A stretch of 64,000 bases of DNA from Choristoneura fumiferana (GCF_025370935.1 NC_133478.1:659635-723634), one strand, 5' to 3'; numbered from the stretch's first letter, positions 9,541 to 21,790 are shown. Notes: generated by a model not told the origin, from the sequence alone. Made by a program: numbers and translations.

Positions 9541-12230
9541 AAAACATAGATTCAAACAATTTTTCGAATTATATTATAATTCGAAAATTTTATTTCGATA
9601 AATATTTTTTTGCATCCAATTTATTTTCAACCAATCCCCCCCCCCCCTCCCCTTTCCGGTGAATAATACAATTGTCCTAGTTTTAGAACTTTCTGGAATG
9701 GATGCTACTTTATAATTATAAGCAAGGTACAAGCTTGATTCCGAGACAGAGTTTCAAATTTTAATTAAATTGTTTCAAAATAATTATGAAGGTGTCAAGT
9801 TATGGGCCCAAAGTTGCGAATATCTTTGTAGGACACTTCGTTTAGTTGAATTAAATTTGTATTTTATTTTATTATTTTAGCGCTTTTTCGATTGTTGTCT
9901 TACAAGGATTTCGTGAATTTGTGCTGCTTACATAAATTCCAATATTTACTGCATGGCCACTGTAATGTGGTCGAAACGTCAGGGTAATTAATGTACTCGT
10001 TGTTTAGCGTGATAATTCCTGATTGTGGTAAAACAGCCTTAACAATTTTATCAAGCTTCTTCTTCTTTTGTATAAATTTAACAAGATCTTGTCTACTTCA
10101 CTATAAAGAATAATCTCCATGAACTTAAACTTTTTTGTAACCTTTTTGTATTTCCTTATTGTACTACAGTGGTTCATCTACATTCCCACACACGTTGCAA
10201 GCACATGTTACCTTTTTGAACTGTGTAACAGATACATTATGACGGAATATGTCATACTCGGACGATAGCCATACTGACAACTTATACTGAGCAAGCAAAA
10301 ACAGACCTTAAAGTTGTCAACCTTTTCATTCCGCGATAGAGAGTAATATAAACTATAAAAGAAAAGGCACTTTTTGATGGCGACATATAAAAAAAGAAAC
10401 GTTAATCACTAATACTGGTATGATATTGTAGCCTTAACTAAGTAGAAGAAGAAGAAGAAAATAAATTATATGTATATAACAGCAGTGACACATTACAGAG
10501 GTTAGAAAAAAAAGTGAATCCGGTAGGATAAGTCCTTCTCGCGTTTTCCAAACCAACTTTGTTTGTTGTTTGTTGCAACTTAGTTAAATAATTCCAACAT
10601 GTTTTTTTGTTTATTCTTCCATATTTTTCTTGTAATTTCCAATTCGCTGGCACGTAATTTGTGGATTTGGGCCGTCGGGCGACTCGGGGCTTACTTACCA
10701 AACGAATGGAACATCCGCCATTACACTTATTTTGCTGTGTCCAATCTTAAGCATGAGACAATAACAGCAGGTCAATTGGATTATTCAAGTAGAATTAACG
10801 CCTTATTCCTTTACCTGGAACTCTAAGTACATTAAACTTGAAGAGTCGGGACCCATTACTGTGATTTTTTGAGCTACTTAGGAATATTCCTCGTTGTAGG
10901 TATGTTAATGCAAGCATGAATCGCTCTGATCGGGTGGCTAAACATCTCGTGTCATTATGAGTTGTTTTAGGGGCGAAGACACGGGAAACAGCCAGTTGAA
11001 GAAATAAATAAATAAAATAAAGAATTTAATTTAATTTGCATGAAACATACACATAAGTCAAGAATTTCTCTAGAAAACTAAACAAATAGAGTGGCAATTA
11101 ACTGCAGTTCGTTAGCAGTAATTTCTAAGGTGTGTCTTTGCTAAGAGCTTTTTTAAGGCGTCAGTTGTCGCGATGTTTGCTTGTTTTAATGGTCGCACGC
11201 TTACACGAATCACGAACTAATTGATAATGTAAGTGCAAAAGAGATACACTATACCGTCATTCACGTTAGCAACGGAGAAGCAATTAGCCGTCGTTGCATA
11301 CGAAAATCAGCCGGCACTAGTTATCAATACCGATTTCTTGTTAACGTACTAGATGGCGGTAGCGTCTTATTAAAATATCAATAGTAACTTTACTAAATTT
11401 TACCTCAGTTAAGAAATTTAAGAAAATTTAACTAAAGTTAAGAAATTTATCTTGGGAAAGGCTGTACAATATCTGTCACTTGACTAATCTTGAGTAAAAT
11501 ATGTAACTACATAATATATGTCTATCTGGCATAAACCGTTTCGTCGAAGTTAAATATACGTATAACAAGTACGAGTATGTATATGCTACTTACACGTCAG
11601 AGTAAACAAAATAATATCACGTAAAAGTGTATAACTGTCATTATTAAGAAACTAACGTATTTAAAAATCTATAAAAAAATCACAAATATATATTGTTACA
11701 ATATTGTACTCCATGCCAAATTTCAGTCCTCTGGCATATAAAGTTACCACGCAATTGCGATTTTAAATTTATAGAAACTTTAAAACGCTCTCCTGTAAAA
11801 TTTGGTTTTTATACACACTTTTTCGTAGGGTGTGTCGACGAGCCCAGCACAAGACTGGCACCCATTGCCAATTCATAAGCAAACTAAGTTATTTTTAGGG
11901 TTCTCCGTAGCCAAATGGCAAAAACTGAACCCTTATGGATTCGTCATGTCTGTCTGTCTATCTGTCCGTCCGTCCGTACGTCGCAGCCACTTTTTTCCGA
12001 AACTACTAGTTACCTGTCAACGACTTGAGCTGTCCTACTGTCCCCAAACCTTGGTCGAGATCTGAGTTTGATTGAATTGTTCCTAGGATTTGTAACGCGA
12101 GTCCTTAATAAATGGTTTTCATCCACTCCAAAGCGGGAGGTATCTGATTTAATTTGGCCCGGATTGAAGCTAAAGAAACTTACGTTACCAATGGAAAGCT
12201 TCTAGGAAACAGCCGTGGTAAACGAACTAG
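9541..12230. other. AT-rich, no gene recognised
   Basis: No supported gene. It holds a C-rich run at 9637-9652 and a GAA-rich tract at 10444-10460. A fragment of the 'gtagccaaatggcaaaaac' / 'tctgtctgtctatctgtccg' repeat lies at 11895-12060; relatives are at 57465 and 42215. ORFs at 10438-10826 and 11693-12065 lack recognisable domains and overlap repeats. Confidence 0.4.
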
Positions 12231-12233
12231 AAA

Positions 12234-12590
12234 CAATGAGGGCTATCGTTTTTTGTCTTTCTAGATGGCGCCACTGTTGCGTGAGGTTTTTAAGTGTGGC
12301 TTTCAAAGTCTGTTATTACGGGCGTGAAAACAAAGTTTAGATTAAAATCATATTTAATACACCTTAAAACCGTGCCATAAAAATATCGAGCTACAACAGT
12401 GTTGCGTAGTCCCGTTTTGTTCGGAAAAAAGGGAGGACATAAGTTTCCGAAAGACAAAACTGTCTTAAAAACACAGACATTCATTGCCCCGTAATGCAAA
12501 ATTATTCAAAAACTATGAGATTTGACATTTCGGAGAACTCACGCTACACTAGCGCCTCTAGCGGCGAATTCATACGCGATAGCCCTCATT
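12234..12590. mobile_element. MITE, 'aatgagggcta' family
   Basis: The left end 'caatgagggctatcg' (12234) is inverted at the right as 'cgatagccctcatt' (12577-12590). Inner blocks 'gatggcgcc..gcgtgag' and 'ctcacgc..gcgcc' are also inverted. The same terminus bounds the nested element at 54902-56071. Confidence 0.55.
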
Positions 12591-12690
12591 AGCTGTTGCC
12601 CGCGACTTCGTCCGCGTAGAATTCGTTTATACGGCTGTTCCGCGGGAACTATGAACTATTTTTCCGGGATAAAAACTCTGTTCGCAATCA
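12589..12690 (+). repeat. Dispersed repeat fragment, 'tagctgttgcccgcgacttc' family
   Basis: Directly abuts the MITE end. It reads 'gcccgcgacttcgtccgcg', 'gttccgcgggaactatg', 'ttccgggataaaaac', as in 39700-39927. Confidence 0.6.
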
Positions 12691-14155
12691 AATGGAAAAA
12701 AGTGGCGACGCAAACCGATGTGCTAGACGGCAATGCAAACAATGTAATTTATACATGGAGTCTCAGACCATACTTATGGGCTTTAAATCCGAGGTTTGTT
12801 CTACTTGCATAACTGAGCGACTTTTAGTCTGCAACTTTTTTAATATATGATCACTGTTAATATCATTTTTTTCATGCAGATTAAATTAAACAAAATAATT
12901 TTGAATTTGATTTTTAATTCTGAAATGTAATTTTCTTGGTATGCGATACAATTACTAAATTTACGGCACATTGATAAATGTTTATCTTTGAGATGTCAAG
13001 AAAAAATATTTGAGGCCCCCGTACCAAGAGAGAGCGATAAAACCACCATGTCCGATATACTGAACTCAGGTTTTATTATATATGTATATATTTGAAAATG
13101 TTATAAAACAAAAGTAGCTTAGTTTTGTGAGTAGAATCGAACCTTGAATTTAAAGCCGCATGGCACTAGTAAACATTGAACTACCGATAGATGGGACTAG
13201 TAGTTCCAGATTTACCAATGCCAAACCTATTCGTTCACTAGCTCCATCTAGCGATAACTTTTAAAACAATTAGATTATCACTGATTTATTAATTTAGACT
13301 CCCAGTTATTTTTGTCACCTAAACGAATGCACTCCAAAACCGAAAGGAATACACAACAAATATGTAGTAAAATCTATTTCCTTTTGGTCGAAATGAGATA
13401 ACTCTTGCGTTGCCAAAACTACATTTCTTAGAGCTAGACAAAATCGAACAGTAACTTCCGCAACCTCGTACATCACCATTGCTCTATTGAAACTTAATCT
13501 TTATTTACTGGAACGCAAAGCTGTATTCGCATTGCCACAATTAGAAGATAGGAGTTTTTGGATAAGAAAATTTGGATTCGCCGAGGCTGCCAAGCCCTCT
13601 ACGTGCGAGGCGCGGGTTATTTTAAGAGCTAATGAAGCGGGATATTCAATTAAAGAGGCTATTGAAAATCTCTAGGAGACGTGCTCAGAATAGACTCCTC
13701 AACTGTAACTCGTCGCTAAACAATTTAGGGGCGATTCTGAGATTAAATTTACGGGTGGCAAAATGAGCATTGAATTTTTGCGTCATTTCACATAACCGAT
13801 AAGTTTCCCGTAGTGATTGTATGTACATTTATTTAAACATTCCTGACTGACTCATAAAAAACAAATAATGTTTTAATTTGTTATTATTACTAAAAAGTGG
13901 TTGCTAGCATTTATTTTCTCGGTAATTTTGTAAATTAATTAAACGTCGTACTTTATAAATGACCAATTAACACTGAGAACAACGGCCGAATGTACTTTAT
14001 AAAGTAGAAATTGTTCATTGAATAAAGAATTTAAAGAATTTTGAAATAATATCCAAAATAACAAAGCAGGTCAACCACGTCTACGTCTTAAGCACTAAGT
14101 TTGTTAAAAAATGTCAGGACTCAAAGAGGACAAGGGTGCGTTTAGATCGCTACCA
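12691..14155. other. No gene recognised
   Basis: AT-rich. The longest plausible ORF, 13487-13675 on the plus strand (62 codons), has no motif I recognise and no splice or start support. A weak 'ccatctatcg' / 'cgatagatgg' inverted pair lies around 13190-13250. Confidence 0.35.
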
Positions 14156-14159
14156 CCAT

Positions 14160-14395
14160 CTTACTCTTTCATCATCATGATATCAGCCGTAGGACACCCA
14201 CTGTTGGACATAGGTCTCCCCCTTGTCTCCCCCATAGACCTCCAGGTGCTTCGGTTAAAGCGACCTGCATCCACCGTGAACGCGCTCTCCGTTGGAAACA
14301 TTTCGTCCCCATCGGTCATCTGTTCTCCATGCTATGGCCTGCCCATTCCACTTCAACAAGCAAATTCGCTTGACTAAATCAGTGAAGGAGAGGTC
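14160..14395 (-). mobile_element. RTE-like LINE 3' fragment
   Basis: 'acacccactgttggacatag' followed by cysteine-poor coding-like sequence in reverse orientation, as in the remnants at 24190-24475 and 26330-26640 ('cactgctggacataggc'). It is heavily diverged. Confidence 0.5.
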
Positions 14396-14439
14396 CTTCT
14401 TTTACATATTCCATTTCTTACTCGTAATCGTTAATAATA

Positions 14440-14600
14440 TAAAGCCCAATTTACACAACGAACGGAGATACTCATTATAATGATCTTACATCGACGACTT
14501 CATAGAGGTCTGGTGTAAGTACTTTCATGCAGCCGATCGTTGTACGTTACACTAAGTCATGAGTCCGCACTGCTTGCGGTGGAAACCGGGCTTTAGGGCC
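14440..14600. mobile_element. MITE, 'aaagcccaatttacac' family, copy 1
   Basis: The left end 'aaagcccaatttacac' is inverted at the right as 'ggtggaaaccgggcttt' (imperfect). Inside are 'gatcttacatcgac' and 'agccgatcgttgtac'. A relative lies at 17185-17312. Confidence 0.55.
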
Positions 14601-15204
14601 CCCGCGAACGCTTTCTCTTGCGACGCAATAAATTATTATGTACTTCTGTGTCTACACTTTATTAAAAAAGTCCACCCTCTGTTAGCTAATTTTTTCGACC
14701 CTCAGTAATGAAATAAATTCTCGAACCGCTAGTACCCGCAGAAATACAATTCATAGCCAGCTCCGCAGAACAAAGCCCGCGATAAGCCATTTCCGGTTTT
14801 CGATACCAATTTGCACCAACATCCTGTTCTACTTCCACCATAAAACTCTCTACTTAACAAACTTGCACGACAACTTTTCATACAACACCATCCATTGCTT
14901 GTTTTGCGTAACCACGACAAGTCATCCATGTTTGGTGACGCGGCAATGCATATGGATAGTCATGACGTTGTGTTTCGCTGTACACTTAAATGTCAAAGGT
15001 AGAATGTACATTGATTTGTCTAGCTCTGGGTATGTATTTTGGTCGAAATGTCGATGGAATGTTTCGGTTAGCGGCCATTGTATCAATTGACATCGACGTG
15101 AAACCGGAACTTGATATTCAACAGGTTACCAAACATCTGTTTAAATTCCTGTGGGTGCAGCAAAAAATAAATATTTTCACTTACTATGTAAGCTGCATAA
15201 AATT
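14601..15204. other. No gene recognised
   Basis: Short overlapping ORFs on both strands (14729-15220) show no domain, and none has a supporting splice structure. Confidence 0.35.
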
Positions 15205-15535
15205 ATTTTTTATGTTCTAGTGCGTAAAGTAAAATCTTCATCTAAGCTAAGACTAAGGTAATCAGATACCAACAGCCACAAACAATGACAGTTCAGAAAG
15301 TAAAGATTTTTACATTAATGCCTAATTAAAAAAGGTACACTGAAATAGCATTACAGGAAAATTTATAAGGTAGAAAATGAACATTTAATTGAACTGATGT
15401 TCTTTAATTAAATGACAATTTAAGTGAAAAGAAGAGTGTATAAATTGTTTATAACACCCACTTTACCTTCGACATTAATATCAACCATCACCTGCTTGGG
15501 TGGATAAAAAGTCTCGGGTAAATTACATAACATAA
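15205..15535. repeat. Dispersed repeat shared with 31785-32135
   Basis: Blocks 'gcgtaaagtaaaatcttc', 'aaggtaatcagat' and 'aacagccacaaacaa', then further right 'cacccactttaccttcgac' and 'tcgggtaaa', occur in the same order at 31785-32135. The unit is roughly 330 bases and non-coding. Confidence 0.55.
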
Positions 15536-16189
15536 TATCTTAAAAATGAGTCATCAAATTCTTCCAGAATATATTTCAGGGGATTATTGGGTTACTTTAA
15601 CATAATAATGATAATGAACACAATAAATTATTGTTTGCTAATGAACACAATAAATTACTGTTTGCTCAAAATGCTTTTCATAAAATGAAGCAACATTATA
15701 TTAATCTTTTGGAAACCTCTTAAAACAAAATAAATGAGTTAATCTTCTTTCTCGATACAGAAAGGAAATTAATTTTCGCTTGATCTCATACAATACAAAC
15801 ATAAGTTGAGATAGGTTAAATTGCGTATGGTGGAAACAAACCTTGATAAAAAACTATTTCAACAGCGTTATAGATAAAATATTCGCTTCATTGAATTCTT
15901 ATTTAGCAATGGACAAAGGTTTTAGAAATAAAAGGTTATAACTTGGGTTAAGCAATGAACAACAGTCTTTCTTTTAATATATTTCAAATTAAAACTTAGG
16001 TTCATATCCAAATTAATATACGTATGTGTGAAAGTATTTTTGTCCGTCCCTCTGGCTGTTACCTTTCACGTCTAAACCGCTGAACTCATTTAGATGAAAT
16101 TTGGTATAGAGGTAGTTTGGTATAAAGGAAATGAGAAGTACTTACATAGCATAGTTTTACGTATACGTTATGCCCATCCAATTTATGGA
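15536..16189. other. AT-rich, mostly unassigned
   Basis: A short direct repeat 'tgaacacaataaattatt(g)' occurs at 15613 and 15641. A fragment of the 'gtccgtccctctggctgttacctttcacg' repeat lies at 16030-16100 (related to 2783-3012). Confidence 0.4.
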
Positions 16190-16335
16190 GTTGAGTCGTT
16201 GAGTTTCTTGCCGGATTCTTCTCAGCAGAGGTTTTTCCGAACCGGTGGTAGATTTTTTTTTGACATTCATAAGTGCTTGTTGTAGCCTAAATTGAATAAA
16301 GATATTTTGACTTTGACTTTGACTTTGGAAAGTGT
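16190..16335 (+). repeat. LINE/SINE 3' end with TTTGAC tail
   Basis: Same family as 7030-7145. It ends in a tandem 'tttgactttgactttgact' tail at about 16306-16326, the kind of microsatellite tail left by target-primed reverse transcription. Confidence 0.7.
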
Positions 16336-16768
16336 AAACACCCACTGGATCGAATAAATAACACATTTATCTATAATTCGTGTCTTTTAACTAGAAGTCT
16401 AATCACTTTTTTCACCAAACTTCACTTGATTTCAATATATAATTTTCATTTCAAAATCTTCGTCAAAATCTGACGTTATTTCTTGAATTATACTCGATTG
16501 AATAAGCGATTATTATTTACTTACCTTGAAATTAAAAAATAGTTACTGCTTTTATAATTGAATAAACGGTCTTTGGAATTAAATCAAGTATTGTAAATAA
16601 TAAAATAGACAATAATACTTTGATGTATTCAATTAATTAATTAATCGATTTACTGAACAGATTAATTATTTTGCAATAGGTTCTAAGGCTTTCACATCAT
16701 TAAATGTCTTTGGTCGGGTTAATGGCATCTTTGTTTACCCTTTGTAAAAATTGGATTGACAAACCATA

Positions 16769-17019
16769 TGAAGGGTCCACGGAAAGAACATGTCTAGTCA
16801 CCTTTTTTTTAAATTGAGATTTTAATCTCAAAATGTAGAGCTCACAAAGTACTATGACTTACCACTGAATTAAATAATCTGAAAACAATATAAAATCTAT
16901 TTTTTTATCTTTTAAATAAATGGTAACCATAGTAATTGTTCGTGATGACTAACTTTCAAACCGCTATAACTCAAAAAGTTGCTTAGGTGACTAGACACGT
17001 TCTTTCCGTGGACCCTTCA
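16769..17019. mobile_element. Tc1/mariner-type MITE with TA duplication
   Basis: A 251-bp element with ~35-base terminal inverted repeats beginning 'tgaagggtccacggaaagaa'; the right end carries the same sequence inverted with one or two mismatches. It is flanked by TA on both sides (16767-16768 and 17020-17021). No coding capacity. TA flanks and size fit a Tc1/mariner-derived MITE. Confidence 0.85.
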
Positions 17020-17184
17020 TAATAGGCTGGGATGACTGCCGGTGCTGCGGGCTGGGGCATTAGAATACAATTAAGAACAATTAAACAAAATTACATGTAC
17101 TAATGATAATTACTAATAATTGAGTATGAGTATGATGATGATAAATGAAATGCAATGCATTTCCGTAATATTGGTATCCTTGGC

Positions 17185-17312
17185 TTAAGCACGGTTTCCA
17201 TCGCGAGCGGAGATGATGCTCATTATTAACTTACATCGACCATCTTCATAGCCGATCGTTGTACTGGGTCCGTACGGAGTCCGCTCCGCTCGCGGTGTAA
17301 ATTGGGCTTTAT
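17185..17312. mobile_element. MITE, 'aaagcccaatttacac' family, copy 2
   Basis: Runs from 'gcacggtttccatcgcgagc' to 'ctcgcggtgtaaattgggct' with 'agccgatcgttgtac' inside, in the same relative layout as 14440-14600. Confidence 0.6.
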
Positions 17313-17317
17313 ACATA

Positions 17318-17765
17318 CTACTATAGTTTACCCGTGGCTTCGCACGCGTTAACTATTCGATCTGGTACAATTGAATTCCGGGATTTTATGAATTTTCCCT
17401 GGGAATTCTCAAAATGTATATCGTGGTCTTCATTTCAAGACTCTAAACCCAGCGGAATATCGGGACGAAAAGGTAGCCTATGTGTTATTCCAGATGTCCA
17501 GCTATCTACATACCAAATTTCATCCAAATCCGTCCAGCTGTTTTAGCGTGAAGGATAACACACACACTACACACACAAACTTTTGCATCCTACTACTAAT
17601 ATTATAGCTGTCCAGCCGACGTCCGTCTAGAATAACACATAGGCTACTTTTTATCCCGATGTTCCCACGGAATAGGGATAAAATCTCGAACTAATAACCG
17701 CTGGTTTAGAGTCATGAAATTTGGAATGTAATGGGTGTTTTAATTAAACGTCAGTGAAAACCAAG
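17318..17765 (+). repeat. Dispersed repeat, 'cccgtggcttcgcacgcg' family
   Basis: Starts 'gtttacccgtggcttcgc', passes 'gcctatgtgttattcc', 'catccaaatccgtccagctg' and ends 'actactaatattatag'. A second, inverted partial copy follows ('aacacataggctactttt', 'atcccgatgttcccac') to about 17765. Confidence 0.6.
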
Positions 17766-17785
17766 ATGTAATTTTAAGGAATTCC

Positions 17786-18394
17786 GGCTCAGGCCTGAAA
17801 TATCCGTTTTCCTAAAATGTATTTTTCGCAAAATGTCTGCTTTTCAGAATGTCAACACGTCTTTTGCATAATGTCAGCTTCTCAAAATTTCAGCTATTTA
17901 AAATTGCCTGTCTCCAAGAATGACAGTTTTTGTATAATGTTCGCTTTTCAGAAAAGTCTTATTCCCAAAATGTCTCCAATCATGGTCTTCAAATTTCATC
18001 TAAACGTCATTATTCATTAAAGTGGTCTTGAATGCCAGTAATTTTATATTAGTTATAGATATTTATGTTATCAAAGAGTAAGTATGCAAACAATAAAATT
18101 AAACCTTTACATTTAGAACACTGATTTGAAAATATAGCCGACATTATGGGAAAACAAACATAAAAAGACTATATAGCTTATTTAAAAAGTGAACATAACG
18201 GGAAAGCAGAAATTATGGTAATGCTAATATTATAGGAATGTAAACATTATGAATAGACGACTTCCTGAGATTGTACACATTTTAAATAGCAGTCATTTTG
18301 AGAAAGTTGACAAAATAGAAGTGCTAACATTGTGAAAAGGCAGACGTTTTGAGAATTGTACATTTTAGGAAAACAGACATTTCAGGCCTGAGCC
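17786..18394. mobile_element. MITE with 8-bp TSD and spaced AATGTC motifs, copy 1
   Basis: A 609-bp element. The termini are inverted: 'ggctcaggcctgaaatat' at the left and its near complement 'atttcaggcctgagcc' at the right. A perfect 8-base duplication GGAATTCC flanks it (17778-17785 and 18395-18402). The left half carries a degenerate unit of about 16-22 bases built on AATGTC-x-GCTTTTC, and the right half carries the reverse complement (GACATT), so the whole element can fold back. Short ORFs here are by-products of the repeats. The 8-bp TSD suggests a hAT-, P- or Merlin-type mobiliser. Confidence 0.85.
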
Positions 18395-18567
18395 GGAATT
18401 CCAACGAGAATTTAATAATATCCCGGAATTTCAATTCAACTGCTGTATCTAATGATTTACGCGCGCGAAGCCGCGGGTAAGCGCTAGTTTATAATATTAG
18501 TAGGATTACCAAGGACTTCTGATGACCAAACTACAAGTGATTGATTCGCGCTCCCATTTGACTGACG

Positions 18568-19235
18568 GGCTCAGGCCTGAAATATCCATTTTCCTAAAAT
18601 GTATTTTTCGCAAAATGTCTGCTTTTCAGAATGTCAACACGTCTTTTGCATAATGTCAGCGTCTCAAAATGTCAGCTATTTAAAATTGCCTGTCTCGAAG
18701 AATGACAGTTTTTGTATATATGTTCGCTTTTCAGAATGCGCTTATTCTCAAAATGTCTGCAACCTCAAAATATCCGCTTTCGTATAACGTTGGCATTCCA
18801 GAAAAGTCTTATTCCCAAAATGTCTCCAATCATGGTCTTCAAATTTCATCTAAACGTCATTAATGTTGTCTTGAATGCCAGTAATTTTATATTAGGTATA
18901 GATATTTATGTTATCAAAGAGTAAGTAGGTATGCAAGCAATTAAGCCTTTTACATTTAAAAATTTGATTTGAAAATAAGCAGACATTATGGGAAAACAAA
19001 CCTAACAAGACTAAAGCCTATTTAAAAAAGTGAACATAACGGGAAAGCAGAAATTAAGGTAATGCTAATATTATAGTAATGTAAACATTATGAAAAGACG
19101 ACTTCCTCAGATTGTACACATTTTAAATAGCAGACATTTTGAGAAAGCTGACAAAATAGAAGTTTTAACATTGTGAAAACGCAGACGTTTTGAGAATTGT
19201 ACATTTTAGGAAAACAGACATTTCAGGCCTGAGCC
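18568..19235. mobile_element. MITE with 8-bp TSD and spaced AATGTC motifs, copy 2
   Basis: A 668-bp sister of 17786-18394 with the same termini and internal motif layout, plus an extra stretch of motif units near 18730-18790. Its own duplication is GACTGACG (18560-18567 and 19236-19243). Different TSDs show two independent insertions only 173 bases apart. The copies are clearly alike over most of their length. Confidence 0.85.
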
Positions 19236-20080
19236 GACTGACGAGCCGTCGCCGGCTGTGTGGGAGGACGCCGGTTTGATTCCCCCAGGGAAAAACTGAA
19301 CGATTAGGAAATCTTAACCTCGGTCACTGGTTAAGGTTCCGTTTCCACCAGAGATCTGCGAGGATGCGTTGCGAGGAAAGTGTTTTTCATGAGTCAATAT
19401 AAACGCGTCACTTACCTCGCCTCGCTCCGCTCAGCCACAACACAGTAGTTCAGAAGTCAATCTCCATACAAGTGCGCTCGAGCAACGCACACATAAACAC
19501 TGCTCATGGACACGATACCTCGGACCGGTTGGGACCAGTGCGAGCGCGAGTGCCATCCGCTTGAGACACGCGTCTGTGAACTTTGTTGTACAATAATGGA
19601 GCAACAAAAAATAAGTTATTATAACTGTTCAGTGGACGGTTGTTTAAATTAAATAATCGTGAATTTCACCTATAACGAAATCGTCGCAAGATATATTCCG
19701 TGACAAAATTATAATATAACAATGACGTTAAAATTAAAATAGGTATTTTAATTATTAATTTATATTTCCTTTCTTCCCGTTTCATTCTCAACAATAAATC
19801 AAACAACTAAATATGAGTGCCACTACCACGATAGTTTTTTGGTGCATAAGCCATAGTTGACAACCTTAGAGCGACCGCCGAGCGTAGGGATGAAAAGTGA
19901 AGTAAGTACATACAGGAGATTTACTTGTGAACTATCTGTTTTGTGGCTCAGCTGTTTACACCAGAGATGTGTGTGAGGATGGAAATGACGCGTTTCTATT
20001 GGTTCATGAAAAACACATTTTTCGCAGCACAACGTCGCACATCTGGTGGAAACTCATTTTGGTTCCACAGTATTATGCCT
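19236..20080. repeat. 'gtttccaccagagat' repeat cluster and flanks
   Basis: Two related segments, 19325-19565 and 19955-20070, carry 'gtttccaccagagat', 'gcgaggcg' or its inverse, and 'atgaaaaacac'. A third copy is at 42265-42450. In each, the start is inverted at the end ('atctggtggaaac'), as in a MITE. No gene was recognised between them. Confidence 0.5.
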
Positions 20081-20095
20081 AGGTATATTGATATG

Positions 20096-20412
20096 CCTAG
20101 ATATGCCGTGGTGGCCTAGTGGTTTGACCTATCGCCTCTCAAGCAGAGGTTCGTGGGTTCAAACCCCGGCCCACACCTCTGAGTTTTTCGAAATTCATGT
20201 GCGAAATTACATTTGAAATTTACCAAGAGCTTTACGGTGAAGGAAAACATCGTGAGGAAACCTACACACACCTATGAAGTAATTCAATGGTATGTGTGAA
20301 GTTCCCAATCCGCACTGGGCCCGCGTGGGAACTACTGCCCAAGCCCTCTCATTCTGAGAGGAGGCCTGTGCCCAGCAGTGGGACGTAAATAGGCTGGGGT
20401 GGGTGGTGATGT
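20096..20412 (+). mobile_element. Full-length tRNA-derived SINE
   Basis: The head 'ccgtggtggcctagtgg' holds an A-box-like 'tggcctagtgg'; 'ggttcgtgggttcaaacccc' holds the B box, the internal RNA polymerase III promoter inherited from a tRNA. The body contains 'gaaggaaaacatcgtgagg', 'gcccgcgtgggaactactg' and 'gtgcccagcagtgggacg'. The flanks repeat 'aggtatattgatatg' (20081-20095) and 'aggtatattgaaatg' (20413-20427), a 15-base target duplication with one mismatch. This is the reference copy for the fragments elsewhere in the window. Confidence 0.9.
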
Positions 20413-20427
20413 AGGTATATTGAAATG

Positions 20428-21074
20428 TTCAAAATTATCTAGGGGTAAAAAATATCCCTGGGTTTTTTTAGCACGTTGATGGACAGTAGGTACGCACATA
20501 GGCGTCCAAATACATTATAAGGCTTAACAATGTTTAATTTTATTGAAAGTAGTGCCCATCAATGTGTTAATGAGTTTATAATGACAACTTTATTTCGGTG
20601 TGCGATATTATAAGATTATTATAGTACCTACCTATCTACCTACATTGTGTCTTAAGGGCTGTAAATAAAGTATTACAGACTGAGGGTTTTAATCAGTCGA
20701 TGTTCGTCATTTCGGTACTGCCTGTGTGACATACTATTATGTACAATGTTTTTCATCACATTTGTTATAAATCTGTAAAATTAAATTAAAAAAAATACTT
20801 TTAACGGATTTGTTTTTAACGGATGGCCAGCTATTGTTGCATAATGTTATAACAAAAAGTTTCTTTAAAACATACAACTAAAAAGGCGCATACAGTCAGC
20901 GCATAAAACCAAGTTAAAAAAAATCCGCGGTAGCCAAGTTTCACGTTCTACTAAATCTAGTGTACAGTCACCAGCACCAATATCTGACACAACAAGCGTG
21001 CATAAATATCTGATAAGACTATTTCTAGGGCCGGAAGGACGTGTCAGATATTTTTAAACGCTCCGCTGTGGCAG
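20428..21074. other. No gene recognised
   Basis: AT-rich. A near-inverted pair 'atatctgacac' and 'gtgtcagatat' around 20982-21050, with 'aataat' flanks, may be a decayed MITE. Nothing else was supported. Confidence 0.35.
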
Positions 21075-21140
21075 ATATTAATACAATACAATACAAAGAC
21101 TCTTTATTGTACACCAGAAATAGTAAGCGATACAGAGAAT
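21075..21140 (-). repeat. LINE 3' tail, 'gtacaataaagagt' family
   Basis: Reverse complement reads 'ggtgtacaataaagagtct' then a TTGTA-type tail, like the insertion at 30036-30311. Confidence 0.5.
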
Positions 21141-21379
21141 AGATACACAGAAAAAAAAAACTATTATCAAATTAATTAATGCTGGTGAATGTACCTAAAA
21201 TGTAACCGCAAAGGTTGAAAAAGCTCGTGATTAGTAAAATCTAACCCGGTCTCATATGTATAGTATTAGTAATAAAGTTCGCTTATAGATTCGCTATATA
21301 TTCTATTCCGATCCAATATATGACAAGCGTAAACAAAGACGCCATTAACCCGACCATAGAAATTTAGTGATATATATGA

Positions 21380-21790
21380 AAAACATTGACTGAGGCCCAG
21401 AAGTCCAAACTCAAGGTTTGCCAGCGGGCTATGGAGCGCAGTATCCTAGGTGTTCGAAGAGCCGATAGAATAAGGAACACTGAACTGCGCTCAAAAACCC
21501 GAATTGTTGATGTGGGGACGAAAACCGCCAAACTCAAGTGGGACTGGGCAGGACATGTCTGCCGGATGCATCCGGATCGTTGGGCTAAAATCACCACTGA
21601 TTGGGTTCCAAGCGACGGACACCGGAGCAGAGGTAGGCCTAAAAGAAGGTGGCGGGACGATTTGGAGAGATTCCAGCCGGACTGGCAACATTTTTGCCGA
21701 GGCCAGAGACGAGTGGGAAGGAGAAAGGGGAGGCTTTGCCCAGCAGTGGGACACTATATAGGCTATTAAAAAAAAAAAAAAAAAAAATAT
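21380..21790 (+). mobile_element. RTE-like LINE, 3' end with poly(A)
   Basis: The longest reverse-transcriptase C-terminal remnant of its family here. From about 21386 the plus frame reads MTEAQKSKLKVCQRAMERS, ILGVRRADRIRN, AKLKWDWAGHVCRMH, RGRPKRRWRDDLERFQPDW, ending LCPAVGHYIGY-stop at 21769. This is the thumb/C-terminal segment of non-LTR retrotransposon ORFs. A run of about 19 A's follows (21769-21787). Everything upstream, including catalytic reverse transcriptase and endonuclease, is absent, so it is a 5'-truncated copy but still open. Confidence 0.85.

Noticed and set aside
10438..10826. Overlapping ORFs on both strands (75-87 codons)
   Set aside because: No domain; partly simple-sequence; mutual overlap argues against real coding.
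13487..13675. 62-codon plus-strand ORF with charged, coding-like composition
   Set aside because: No known motif, no splice partners, no conservation information; too short to support.
17786..19235. CRISPR-like array, because of the regularly spaced AATGTC motif
   Set aside because: Units are degenerate with short variable spacing, inverted in the second half, and bounded by TIRs and TSDs; this is a eukaryotic genome.
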